Positions 6,365 to 13,390 of a stretch of DNA of 22,460 nt are shown in pieces; within the stretch, counting starts at the first letter, position 1, and every line of letters begins with the position of its first letter. The stretch is from positions 1 through 22,460 of the IMG/VR virus record IMGVR_UViG_3300042372_000168; one strand, given 5' to 3'. A program made the position numbers and the translations under genes. The notes under the pieces are model-generated. The model was not told the DNA's origin. It saw only the letters and a program-made list of their open reading frames with translations, and did no database searches. Origin of the DNA: a virus.

Positions 6365-6852
6365 GGCGCGGTCTTGTGTTTGGTATTGCAGGAGATGGCT
6401 GCGGAACTGGAACCGGTAATTTTGCGGTGCAGTCCGCCGAAGATCGAAACCGCGGCATGATAGGGAGCAGCTAGAATGCTGCCTTCCTGACGCATGAGGT
6501 GATAGAGGACGTCGTCGGCTTGCGAGAAGGTCCACGGGCAGCACGGCAGGCGGCCGAACTGATAGAGGAAATCGTGCACGAAGAACCCGGGAGCGGTCTT
6601 CCGGTGCGACGGTGTTCCGAACCTGAGCTTCCCGATCGTGAAGAAATGCGGACTCGCGCCGTCGGACGCATACCCGGCGAATATCGTCAGCCTGTCATCG
6701 ACAAGCGTCCCCATCATCCTTCCGCGATGAACTAACGTGTGTTCTCCGCACAGCCCAAGGCAAAGGTCTGTGACGAGATCGGAGGTCAATACGAACGGCC
6801 ATTTGCCGGGAACGGTGGTGTAGTTACAGTCGGTCAATGTTAGAGGCTTCAT
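6361..6852 (-). CDS. DUF1353 phage protein
   Basis: The protein is 163 aa. The central part (GYASDGASPHFFTIGKL, then RKTAPGFFVHDFLYQ) matches the DUF1353 pattern of Y-x-(S/T)-DGAS-x-P and (A/G)-x-x-VHD-x-LY. DUF1353 proteins are common in phages next to endolysins or tail genes; their function is unknown. The conserved D, H and D residues look like a possible metal or catalytic site, which is my inference. It begins 3 nt after the gpV stop, and its stop overlaps the endolysin ATG, so it probably belongs with the lysis or baseplate functions. The C-terminus includes a small hydrophobic patch (AAPYHAAVSIFGGL) that may be a buried helix rather than a membrane span. Confidence 0.78.
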   Translation of the reverse strand: MKPLTLTDCNYTTVPGKWPFVLTSDLVTDLCLGLCGEHTLVHRGRMMGTLVDDRLTIFAGYASDGASPHFFTIGKLRFGTPSHRKTAPGFFVHDFLYQFGRLPCCPWTFSQADDVLYHLMRQEGSILAAPYHAAVSIFGGLHRKITGSSSAAISCNTKHKTAP

Positions 6853-6855
6853 ACT

Positions 6856-7350
6856 TCAAGGGATTGGTGCTCCGGTCGGAGCTGGCTCGGAAGCCGTGTG
6901 AACGTGAGTGTGGTCCTTCAGGCTTATCGTTCCGGCCTTCACGTCGGCGGATGTCTCGATGTTGCAGTTCACGGTGATTTTCCCGCCCGAGAAACTAAGC
7001 GTTGCGCCTCCCACTCGAATCTCGAAGTTCCCACCCGCTGGGATGTCGATGCGGTAAGTGTTGTCGGCGGCGGTCGGCGCGCCGTATTCGCTCGTGTTGA
7101 TCGATCCGAACATCACGAAGCCTGACTCGAGTTCGCCCATCGGTGAGCAAACGCAGACTTGCTCGCCGATGCTTGGCGGGTTCCAGTCCTTCACCGCACC
7201 GGCTCGGCCAGTCATCCACGGAAGCCACGCCGTGACGGCCTCGCCGAATTGCACCTTGACCCGCCCCGTCGAGCGTTCGACTTCAGCGATCTTGCCGACG
7301 CGGAACAGGTTCGCCATGCGGCGTTGAAGGTCTCCGATCTCTGCGCTCAT
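6856..7350 (-). CDS. V: Baseplate assembly protein V (central spike)
   Basis: The protein is 164 aa. The N-terminal OB-like domain (FRVGKIAEVERSTGRVKVQFG, WLPWMTGRAG, then GEQVCVCSPMGELESGFVMFGSIN) is the gpV/gp45 fold of P2 and Mu spike proteins. Next is a beta-helical stretch (FEIRVGGATLSFSGGKITVNCN) and a histidine-containing apex, DHTHVHTASEPAPTGAPIP. In this family the tip histidines hold an iron or zinc ion and the trimer pierces the outer membrane. A spike of this type implies a Gram-negative-type envelope. The ATG overlaps the previous gene's stop by 4 bp. Here V is separated from W by the lysis genes and the tRNA-HNH island. Confidence 0.93.
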   Translation of the reverse strand: MSAEIGDLQRRMANLFRVGKIAEVERSTGRVKVQFGEAVTAWLPWMTGRAGAVKDWNPPSIGEQVCVCSPMGELESGFVMFGSINTSEYGAPTAADNTYRIDIPAGGNFEIRVGGATLSFSGGKITVNCNIETSADVKAGTISLKDHTHVHTASEPAPTGAPIP

Positions 7351-7889
7351 TCGGTGATCTGCACGGGCGGGTTAGGTGTTTCTCCGGCAAGGCCTCCGGA
7401 AGAGTAGACCTCGGAGGCGGACGGGAGCGGGTTGCCTTCCTCGTCCTCGGAGTCCAGTCGCCATGTGTCCGCGCCGAGCAGAGCCTCGTGCGAGAACTCC
7501 ACGCGCATGACCTCGTAGTCATCCTCTTTGCCTCGGATCACGTCGGGGTAGGCACCCAGCGCACTCGCCGCGCCGACTGGCACTCCCCAGCGCTTTCCGC
7601 GCACGAACGCCAGCACGGCGCCAGCCAGCGTCTTGACCGCCTGCTTCTGCCCGGACTTGTAGTCGAGCACGCAGTAGGCGTTGAAGTTGAGCACGCACGG
7701 CAGTTGCTCCGTGCCGATGTCGTCCGGGTCGTCGGCTTGGATGTCCTCCATCTCCAGCAAAATTCCAGGCGTGACGATGCGGTCGCCTGGTCTGCCGTAG
7801 AACGCCACGGTCGCGTCGGGATACTTCGCGGTGAGCGCGTCTTTGATCGCCTCGTGGAGATCGTCGATGTCGGTGGTGGGTTGTTTCAT
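7347..7889 (-). CDS. Putative tail-completion/terminator-type protein (Mu gp37-like position)
   Basis: The protein is 180 aa. It begins with a helical DIDDLHEAIKDALTAKYPDATVAFYGRP, then IVTPGILLEMEDIQADDP, and a strand-rich middle (LNFNAYCVLDYKSGQKQAVKTLAGAVLAFV). This alpha-beta layout, with an early Pro-Ala/Gly-(V/I)-LLE segment, is typical of the tail-terminator or completion proteins that precede V in P2/Mu-type phages. The C-terminal 40 residues are acidic and Pro/Ser-rich and probably disordered. It is joined to its neighbours by 4-bp ATGA overlaps on both sides. The role, joining tail to head or capping the tube, is inferred from fold pattern and position. Confidence 0.55.
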   Translation of the reverse strand: MKQPTTDIDDLHEAIKDALTAKYPDATVAFYGRPGDRIVTPGILLEMEDIQADDPDDIGTEQLPCVLNFNAYCVLDYKSGQKQAVKTLAGAVLAFVRGKRWGVPVGAASALGAYPDVIRGKEDDYEVMRVEFSHEALLGADTWRLDSEDEEGNPLPSASEVYSSGGLAGETPNPPVQITE

Positions 7890-8497
7890 GCGCGTGCGAT
7901 ATTGAGGTTGCCGACGATGCCGGCTGAATCGCCTTCGTCGCGGCCTGTGGCCTTGTCCAGTTCGATGAAGAAAAATTCGACGAACTTCGCCGCGACACGG
8001 GTTTCGAACTCCGCGAGGTAGGCGGTGCTCTTCGCCTCGATGGAGTGGTCGAGTTGCTTGATCGGGAGCCTTTCCTTGCCCACGCGCTGGAACGCATGGC
8101 CACCGAGTGCGCCGGAAATGAACCCGCCCTTGTAGGTGGTGCCTCGTGAGCGGATGCCTTTTTTCTGCTGCTTCGCGCCGAGGTATTTCAGGCTGATCGG
8201 GTTGAGGCCATACCAGAGACGGGCGGTCGAGTAGCCCTTGACGGACTGGTATTGAAACTTGATCCGCAGGCCTTTGCGGAGGGTGTGAAGCGGGACGTTG
8301 GCGGCTTTCGCCAGACCGCGCGCGCCTTCACGGTTTGCCCATTGGCCGGTCTTACGGACGGCCACTCTGAGCGCGGCCTTCATTTCTTTCTGCAAGACAC
8401 CCAGCAGTTCCTTCACGCGCTCCCAATCCTGAAAGACGAAGAGCGCGAGAAGGTTCTGTGCGGCGGCTGGCTCGAATCTGTTTCCTTCGGTGCTCAT
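7886..8497 (-). CDS. Z: Minor tail protein Z-like
   Basis: The protein is 203 aa and basic. The middle carries the gpZ hallmark: LWYGLNPISLKYLGAKQQKKGI, GGFISGALGGHAFQRVGKERLPI, and a preceding KGLRIKFQY segment. Phage minor tail protein Z helps complete the tail so it can join the head. An N-terminal helical region, residues about 14-60, precedes this core. It overlaps both neighbours by 4 bp. It lies after a FII-like joining protein and before the tail-completion candidate, which is the expected neighbourhood. Confidence 0.85.
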   Translation of the reverse strand: MSTEGNRFEPAAAQNLLALFVFQDWERVKELLGVLQKEMKAALRVAVRKTGQWANREGARGLAKAANVPLHTLRKGLRIKFQYQSVKGYSTARLWYGLNPISLKYLGAKQQKKGIRSRGTTYKGGFISGALGGHAFQRVGKERLPIKQLDHSIEAKSTAYLAEFETRVAAKFVEFFFIELDKATGRDEGDSAGIVGNLNIARA

Positions 8498-8796
8498 GGT
8501 TCGTGCGCGAGCTGGATCACTGCGAAGCCGGTTCCGTCGGGTTGCGGAGGGCGGGACACCGAGTAGGCTTTACCGCGGATCGTCGTCATGGCTTCACGCG
8601 GGATGCCGACGGAGTCAGACTCCGCACACGTCACCCGGGGCTGGGTCGTGTCGAGGACGGTCTCGCCGGTCTCCGCGTCAATGAAGCCATCGTCGAAGAT
8701 GCCCCTCAACGTCTTCGTTCCATCCTCCCACTCGAAAACGATTTCGTCGTCTTCGGAGAAGTCTTTGAGAAACACGCTGAGGGGATCGCGGATCAT
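8494..8796 (-). CDS. Head-tail joining protein candidate (lambda FII-like)
   Basis: The protein is 100 aa and acidic. The N-terminus (DPLSVFLKDFSEDDEIVFEW) and the end (TTIRGKAYSVSRPPQPDGTGFAVIQLA) follow the common layout of small head-tail attachment proteins. In those a beta-barrel ends with a G-x-x-Y-x-V-x-x-x-x-x-D-G-x-G-(x)4-L strand pair. It sits two genes after the capsid, where lambda and HK97-type phages place such proteins. It overlaps its neighbours by 4 bp at each end. Family assignment is by pattern, not a diagnostic motif. Confidence 0.6.
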   Translation of the reverse strand: MIRDPLSVFLKDFSEDDEIVFEWEDGTKTLRGIFDDGFIDAETGETVLDTTQPRVTCAESDSVGIPREAMTTIRGKAYSVSRPPQPDGTGFAVIQLAHEP

Positions 8797-9047
8797 TTGC
8801 CTCGTCCGTTCTTAGGAGTTGGTTTGGCGGGTTCCGCCTCGCCTTCTGGAAACGGAGCGACACCGTTCTCGGTGCTGATCACGCCTCCCGTTGCGGGTTC
8901 GGGTTCCGGCTCGCCTTCGACGGTAACGGCCTCAGCACGCTTTGCGCTGATGAGCTGGAGGCCGAACGTGCGGTTCACTTCGACGACCTCCCCGGTCTGG
9001 TATATTTTGCCTTCGATGCCGATGTTGCGGAGTAGTTTGATTTTCAT
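8793..9047 (-). CDS. Small phage protein following capsid gene, disordered tail
   Basis: The protein is 84 aa. Residues 1-40 (MKIKLLRNIGIEGKIYQTGE, ending LISAKRAEAV) form a small SH3-like strand set known from many short phage proteins next to capsid genes. The remainder is Glu/Pro/Gly-rich (EGEPEPEPATGG) and probably disordered. It is the first gene after the terminator that follows the capsid gene, and it leads the chain of 4-bp overlaps down to gpV. No function is established for such proteins. An A-rich ACAAAA, not a Shine-Dalgarno sequence, precedes its ATG. Confidence 0.7.
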   Translation of the reverse strand: MKIKLLRNIGIEGKIYQTGEVVEVNRTFGLQLISAKRAEAVTVEGEPEPEPATGGVISTENGVAPFPEGEAEPAKPTPKNGRGK

Positions 9048-9071
9048 TTTTGTTGGTGCTTCTACTTATGG

Positions 9072-9105
9072 AAAAAGGGGCGGGCAGCATAACCACCCGC
9101 CCCTT
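9072..9105 (-). terminator. Strong hairpin terminator after capsid gene
   Basis: On the minus strand AAGGGGCGGG (9105-9096) pairs perfectly with CCCGCCCCTT (9084-9075) around an 11-nt loop. An unbroken TTTTT at 9076-9072 overlaps the stem end. It starts 22 nt past the capsid stop. A rho-independent terminator here would let the capsid message accumulate above the downstream joining and tail genes, which then rely on read-through. Confidence 0.85.
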
Positions 9106-9127
9106 GAGGATCATTCAGGGCAACCCA

Positions 9128-11176
9128 TTAGGCAGGGTTGGTCTTGAACCAGGAGAACGACTCCGGACGGCGGATCGCGAAGTCCACGTCTTGGAACTGC
9201 GTGATGCGGATACGGCCTTTGTCGCTGTGGGTGTAAGGATCGACAGTCACGTCGAGGCCACCCCACATGCCGATCATCATGTCGGCCCAGTTTCCGAAGA
9301 ACACGTCGCCGGTGGTCACCTGATTGGAGACGCGGGTAGCGTAGCCGTTCACGGTGTTGCCGGGTTCCCAGATCGTGCCGGTGTCGCCACCGCCGCTGAA
9401 CTTCTGCGTGGTCTTCAGGTGACCGCGCATGCGGGCATTGAAGATGTAGAGCATGCTCTCCACGTCCGCGTCGTCGGCGGCGATCTCGGTTTCCATCTTC
9501 ACCAGTTCGGCGAAGGTGGGAGCGTCGTCGGCGGCCCACATGTCGGCATTGATGCCGGACTGGAGGGAGAGACCTCTTGGCTGGTTGTTGGCGTTCGTGC
9601 CGTAGAGACCGGCGCGGTCGATTTCGAGAGCCATCACGGTCGCGAGGTCGCGACGGAAGAGGGCTTCGACACCGAGCGAGTTCTGCATGAGCAACTTTCG
9701 AGTCAGCTCGCCGCGTGCGGAGAGAGTCTTCGGACGGAGGCTCACGAGGCCGAACGTGATGCCGGTCGATTCAGCGGCTTCGTCTTCGCCGATCCAGCTT
9801 GCGGCAGGGCCGGTCGCTTGTTTCGGGATGTCGATGTTACCGACCAGACCGCCAAGCTCGGAACCGAGACCCATGAGCGCGGAACGCTTGCGGAGCAGGT
9901 CGATGAACGAGGTGGTGAGAAGCACCGTCTCGATGCTGTTCGTGCCAGCGTTGGTGTAGCCGGAAGCGGTCTTCGCGCCGACGATGGTATCGGCACGCTG
10001 TCCCTTGAGCGGCTGGAGGAGAACGTCAACGGGAATGACCGTGCCCTTTGCGGAGCGGTGGGTCATCGCGTCGGCGGCGGTGCGGCAGGCTTCGAGTTCG
10101 AAGGCGGCTTCGTCGCGGAACTTCTTCGCTTGCTCAGGCTCGGCGCAGAGTGCGCGGAAGAGCTTGATCATGCTGAAGCCGCGAGACTCCTTCTCGCTCA
10201 GGCCGATGGGACGGGTGCCGTCGACCACGGACTTATTCCGCTTGTCGAGGTGATCGACAAGGGTGGTGCGGAACTGTTCGAGGGTCTGGCCTTTCTCGAC
10301 TGCTTCCTGGGCGAGGTCGCCAGCTTCGTATTGCTTGCCAGCGGCGAAGATCGCGCGAACACGATCCTGCTCGGCCTTCACGGCTTCGGCGGGAGTCGGC
10401 TCGTTGACGACCTGAGCGCGCTGAGCGGCGGTAGCTGGTGCGGGCGCGGGAGCGGGAGCGGGGTTGAGGGAGCGGGTGACAAGCGCGGCAAGATCAGCGT
10501 CGCTGATTTCGTCGGCCACAGTGATTCCGCGAGCGCGGAGCGCTGCGAGCATTTGTTCACGATTCATGATGTTGTTTTCTGGATGATTGGAGGTTTCAGG
10601 CTTGGTGAAGAACGAGCGGGCGTCGCGCCCGATTCCGACAGTGATGTCCGCAGGCACCGTCACAATGGAGACCTCGTAGGGTTCCCACCGTGTGACCGTG
10701 TAAACGTCCACGTTGTCGCGTTCTTCGGTTAGTTTCACTTCGCGGATGCGGTATCCGACCGACACATTGCCCAGGATTCCGGCCTGAACGTCGCGCCAGA
10801 CTTTCTCGCCGTCGTCGCTCTCGCTGAATCGGACTACACACCGGCCTTTCCGGTCTGCACCTATGGTTGCGGATTCGACGACGCCGACATACTTGTCCAC
10901 GTCATGATTGAAAAGAAGGGGAGCGCCGGAGCGCAGGCGGCTCATGTCCACCGCGTCGGGGGCGTGGGACAGAACCTCGATCATACCCGGCCAGCGTTCC
11001 AGCTCGATGTCGGAGCTGAATGAGAACTCGGCGGTGCGAGCCTCCACGTTGATGGCCCGCTTGTCGATCATCGCCATCCGGAAGCATGCCTGCCCATCGG
11101 CGACGATGTGCTGAGGGATCGCGCCCGCGTTGCGGGTCAGGATCATTCCGGCTGTGATGTAAGGGCGGGGACTCAT
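9128..11176 (-). CDS. Prohead protease-major capsid protein fusion (HK97-like)
   Basis: This is a 682-aa single frame joining two normally separate proteins. Residues about 35-190 are an HK97-type prohead protease (RSGAPLLFNHDVDKYVG with H91; GILGNVSVGYRIREV with S139; YEVSIVTVPAD), a serine protease that trims the head during maturation. A linker (TKPETSNHPENNIMN) leads at M204 to a scaffold-like region of about 140 residues. It includes a run of Ala-Pro repeats and helical, charged segments. Residues about 345-682 are an HK97-fold capsid protein, with VDVLLQPLKG, TSFIDLLRKRSAL, RGELTRKLLMQNS and the C-terminal DVDFAIRRPESF. The ATG at 10567 (M204) could give a separate 479-aa capsid product. 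The start at 11176 lacks a Shine-Dalgarno sequence and lies 7 nt from a TAnnnT. Confidence 0.9.
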   Translation of the reverse strand: MSPRPYITAGMILTRNAGAIPQHIVADGQACFRMAMIDKRAINVEARTAEFSFSSDIELERWPGMIEVLSHAPDAVDMSRLRSGAPLLFNHDVDKYVGVVESATIGADRKGRCVVRFSESDDGEKVWRDVQAGILGNVSVGYRIREVKLTEERDNVDVYTVTRWEPYEVSIVTVPADITVGIGRDARSFFTKPETSNHPENNIMNREQMLAALRARGITVADEISDADLAALVTRSLNPAPAPAPAPATAAQRAQVVNEPTPAEAVKAEQDRVRAIFAAGKQYEAGDLAQEAVEKGQTLEQFRTTLVDHLDKRNKSVVDGTRPIGLSEKESRGFSMIKLFRALCAEPEQAKKFRDEAAFELEACRTAADAMTHRSAKGTVIPVDVLLQPLKGQRADTIVGAKTASGYTNAGTNSIETVLLTTSFIDLLRKRSALMGLGSELGGLVGNIDIPKQATGPAASWIGEDEAAESTGITFGLVSLRPKTLSARGELTRKLLMQNSLGVEALFRRDLATVMALEIDRAGLYGTNANNQPRGLSLQSGINADMWAADDAPTFAELVKMETEIAADDADVESMLYIFNARMRGHLKTTQKFSGGGDTGTIWEPGNTVNGYATRVSNQVTTGDVFFGNWADMMIGMWGGLDVTVDPYTHSDKGRIRITQFQDVDFAIRRPESFSWFKTNPA

Positions 11177-11183
11177 TGGTGCG

Positions 11184-11226
11184 AAGGTAGGCGGGCGACG
11201 AGTCTAGGGTCGAGCGGGGTTTTGTC
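11184..11226 (-). promoter_or_regulatory. Putative late promoter copy 3, upstream of capsid gene
   Basis: GACAAAACCCCGCTCGACC occupies 11226-11208 on the minus strand. An 18-nt spacer leads to TACCTT (11189-11184), and the capsid ATG follows 7 nt later. It lies in the 184-nt gap after the lectin-like gene, just past two micro-ORFs. A promoter here would separate capsid expression from the upstream adhesin cassette. Confidence 0.62.
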
Positions 11227-11229
11227 GGG

Positions 11230-11283
11230 TCAGGTTGCCGCATTGATCAGCACGGTCAGAATCCATTCGGTAGGGACGGTCAT
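11230..11283 (-). CDS. 17-aa micro-ORF, possible membrane-protein remnant
   Basis: The frame encodes MTVPTEWILTVLINAAT and then stops. VPTEWILTVL resembles the start of phage single-span membrane proteins. Here it ends after 17 residues, 3 nt before the 19-bp element. Its ATG overlaps the stop of the 23-aa frame before it (ATGA). It may be a truncated holin or spanin gene, a leader peptide, or not translated. Confidence 0.25.
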   Translation of the reverse strand: MTVPTEWILTVLINAAT

Positions 11284-11351
11284 TGTGTGGGGGCTGGCTG
11301 AGGGGGTTCGAGGGGAGCTGAGTAAAAGATTTTCTCTTGGAACCAGTTCAT
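11280..11351 (-). CDS. 23-aa micro-ORF upstream of capsid promoter
   Basis: The frame MNWFQEKIFYSAPLEPPQPA-PTQ starts 9 nt after the stop of the lectin-like gene, and its TGA overlaps the next micro-ORF. It is short, Pro-rich at the end, and I recognise no family. Tight spacing and coupling to the following frame are the only support. Confidence 0.22.
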   Translation of the reverse strand: MNWFQEKIFYSAPLEPPQPAPTQ

Positions 11352-11360
11352 TATGATAAT

Positions 11361-13067
11361 TTACGGTAGCCCAACTGTGTATTTACCGCCCATGATGTAA
11401 ACGTCACCAGCCGCGACACCTGAAACCAAAACCGACGCTGAGAGGGCGCTAGTAAAGCCCCATGTGAGCGTCGCCCAGACGGTTGGATTGTCCTGTATTT
11501 CCAGCGTGCTGAGCCAACGGGATGGGTTTGAGGAGTTGCGTTTTTTGAAAATGGTTAGCCTGAACCGTTTGCCGGAGTGTGTGACTGTCCCGGTATCAAT
11601 TAGCGTCCCGATGGCGTTTGTAACTTGGATTCGCTTGTTGTTTGCGTTCGCGGCAAAAACGCCATCAATTACCACTTCTGTCCATGCCCCGTTGCTGGTT
11701 AGCTCTCTATCACCTATGGAAAGGATGGCTTGGCCGGATGCGGAGGCGGCGGATGACAGTTCGGAGGTCAGCAGGTTGATGTTGTAAGCGGGCTTATTGC
11801 TACCGCTCCCGGCGAAAGGAATCGCGCTAAAAGAGCCTGTCACACTCAAAGAGCCAGAATGCGTGTTGTTTCCTGAGAACGTAAGTTCCTGGTTAAGTGT
11901 GAGCTGCCCGTCTGTCGCGAGTCTTGAGACAATGGGTTCCTGCCTCGCTAGGTCGTATCCCTCGGGGGCGTTTGCAAATACCCTGTAAAGCCGAGCATGT
12001 CCCCTGTTGCCGACCAGATCATATTGCGACTCATACCACCAGTGAAGTGCAGGCCCCATTGCCTGTATCGGGGTGCGCTCGCCACCCGTAAGGGTCGCGC
12101 CGGAGACGGTGGTGTTCGCCCCGGATTCAGAAATGGTGATTGCGTTCCCAACGGGGCCAGCACGACGCGCTCCCATGCTCAACTGTGTGGAGGTAGCCAA
12201 TTCACCGCGCACAAGGGGGTTTTGAACGGTTCCTGTGCCGTAAAGTGTCCCCGCTCCCGATCCGGCATTCAATGCAGCAGAGGCATTCGTGGCGCAAATC
12301 AGAATGCTCGCCCCGATTTTTACGTCATTTGCGAGGGCCAGTGTGTTTTTCCACCTGTAAGTGACACCGCCCGCTGTGAACGTATCCCCATCCGATGGGA
12401 TGCCGGAAAAATTCAGTGTTCCGCGAGCGGGAGGATGTCGGAACACCCATGTCTGCCCCAACACTGTCACAAGGCAGTCCTTGCCCACAAATGTGAAAGA
12501 AATCTGATGCCGCCCACGACCATTTAGTGTTCCGCCTGCTGCGTTGTTGGAATAAGGCGTTGATCCGTCCCCCGTTATGGTGACATTCATGGGGGGCATG
12601 GTCTGGAAAAAAGCTCCATCCACCTCGCTGAAACCAAACTTGGATATCCCCTTTTGATTAACCTCTACATGAAGCATTCCGGCTTTCAGACGGATTCCGT
12701 TCCCGTCTTCATCTAGCAGCGGTTGATTGTTGAAAGCGTAAATGCAGGGGGTATCCCCGATGCCTGCCCCATCACCGACAAATTCGAGATCAAAAGTTAT
12801 GGTTTTGATCGGCTCGGGCATTTCAGTGCCGAAGTAAAAAAGCTCGCCCGCCGCACCTCCCCGCAAATATCCACCTGTGATGATTGGCGCGATGGACGAT
12901 GGAGCCGACCACCTCCATTTCATCCCGATGTCAGGGAGATCTCCGAGGGTAAGGATCGTGCCGTCGGGATGGGCGGAGAAGTCGTGGTAGAGTTTGGGAG
13001 CGTGGTAGTCCGCAATCTGCGCGGTGGCTCCGGCTGGGGTTAGGCCTGATTTCCGAATGATTTTCAT
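11361..13067 (-). CDS. Lectin-like virion protein with inserted domain (candidate adhesin)
   Basis: The 568-aa protein is beta-rich, with no signal peptide or membrane segment. Residues about 20-210 (YHDFSAHPDG, GGAAGELFYFG, GGTLNGRGRHQISFTFVGKD) look like a lectin or concanavalin-type sandwich. Residues about 216-330 are a phage-associated domain (GIPSDGDTFTAGGVTYRWKN, then GPVGNAITISESGANTT-VSGATLTGG). It seems inserted, because GQTWVFRHPP before it and LHWWYESQYD after it read as neighbouring strands of one sandwich. The C-terminal part has a second sandwich-like stretch (SGQAILSIGDRELTSNGAW) and ends GGKYTVGLP. Its ATG overlaps the 97-aa gene by 4 bp. It is likely a surface-exposed head or whisker adhesin; function is inferred. 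Confidence 0.6.
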   Translation of the reverse strand: MKIIRKSGLTPAGATAQIADYHAPKLYHDFSAHPDGTILTLGDLPDIGMKWRWSAPSSIAPIITGGYLRGGAAGELFYFGTEMPEPIKTITFDLEFVGDGAGIGDTPCIYAFNNQPLLDEDGNGIRLKAGMLHVEVNQKGISKFGFSEVDGAFFQTMPPMNVTITGDGSTPYSNNAAGGTLNGRGRHQISFTFVGKDCLVTVLGQTWVFRHPPARGTLNFSGIPSDGDTFTAGGVTYRWKNTLALANDVKIGASILICATNASAALNAGSGAGTLYGTGTVQNPLVRGELATSTQLSMGARRAGPVGNAITISESGANTTVSGATLTGGERTPIQAMGPALHWWYESQYDLVGNRGHARLYRVFANAPEGYDLARQEPIVSRLATDGQLTLNQELTFSGNNTHSGSLSVTGSFSAIPFAGSGSNKPAYNINLLTSELSSAASASGQAILSIGDRELTSNGAWTEVVIDGVFAANANNKRIQVTNAIGTLIDTGTVTHSGKRFRLTIFKKRNSSNPSRWLSTLEIQDNPTVWATLTWGFTSALSASVLVSGVAAGDVYIMGGKYTVGLP

Positions 13068-13357
13068 GACAGGATGTGGCTTGCGATTTCGAGTTTAGGA
13101 GTGCCGCTCGCGGTGATGAATTTCGCCACGTCGGCTTCGGCTTCATCAAGCTCGAAGATGTCCCCGTCTGCGATGCGCAGTCCGAGCGATGCCGTTGGGT
13201 TAGTGCCGTTCAAGGTCATGCGGACATCGCCGCCGACGGCCTGAATGATCACTGCCGCCGTGTCCTCGTGGCGAGTATATCCCAGCGTCGCCAGCGTCGA
13301 GGCGGTGCCGGTCGTGGAGATTGAGGCGTGGGCCTGATCGGGGTTAGGAATTCTCAT
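13064..13357 (-). CDS. 97-aa beta-rich virion protein
   Basis: The protein has short strands (VIIQAVGGDVRMTLNGTNPT, LGLRIADGDIFELD) and ends EIASHILS. The pattern V-R-(M/V)-T-L-(N/D)-G-(T)-x-P-T-(x)n-G-x-x-(x)-x-x-G-D-x-x-x-L recurs in small phage virion proteins that form a beta-barrel, often next to fibre genes. It lacks a firm function. It is 33 nt downstream of the beta-helix-like gene and overlaps the lectin-like gene by 4 bp, so it belongs to the adhesin cassette. It may be an adaptor or cap. Confidence 0.6.
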   Translation of the reverse strand: MRIPNPDQAHASISTTGTASTLATLGYTRHEDTAAVIIQAVGGDVRMTLNGTNPTASLGLRIADGDIFELDEAEADVAKFITASGTPKLEIASHILS

Positions 13358-13390
13358 GGTTATTCAGTGTTGGAGTTGGTGGGGATTGGC

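Noticed and set aside
5789-6544. A longer start for the endolysin giving 251 aa
   Set aside because: The extra 60 residues are Arg/Ser-rich and antagonistic to the DUF1353 frame. The ATG at 6364 overlaps that gene's stop in the usual 4-bp manner.
10441-10475. A further partial copy of the 19-bp element (AACCCCGCTC on the minus strand)
   Set aside because: Only 10 bases match, and they lie in the Ala-Pro repeat codons of the capsid fusion, with neither the GACAAA start nor a gene start nearby.
9050-10732. A 560-aa open frame on the plus strand opposite the capsid gene
   Set aside because: It mirrors codon phase of a GC-rich gene, has a repetitive Gly/Val/Arg-rich product with no family features, and lies fully antisense to a certain HK97-type protein.
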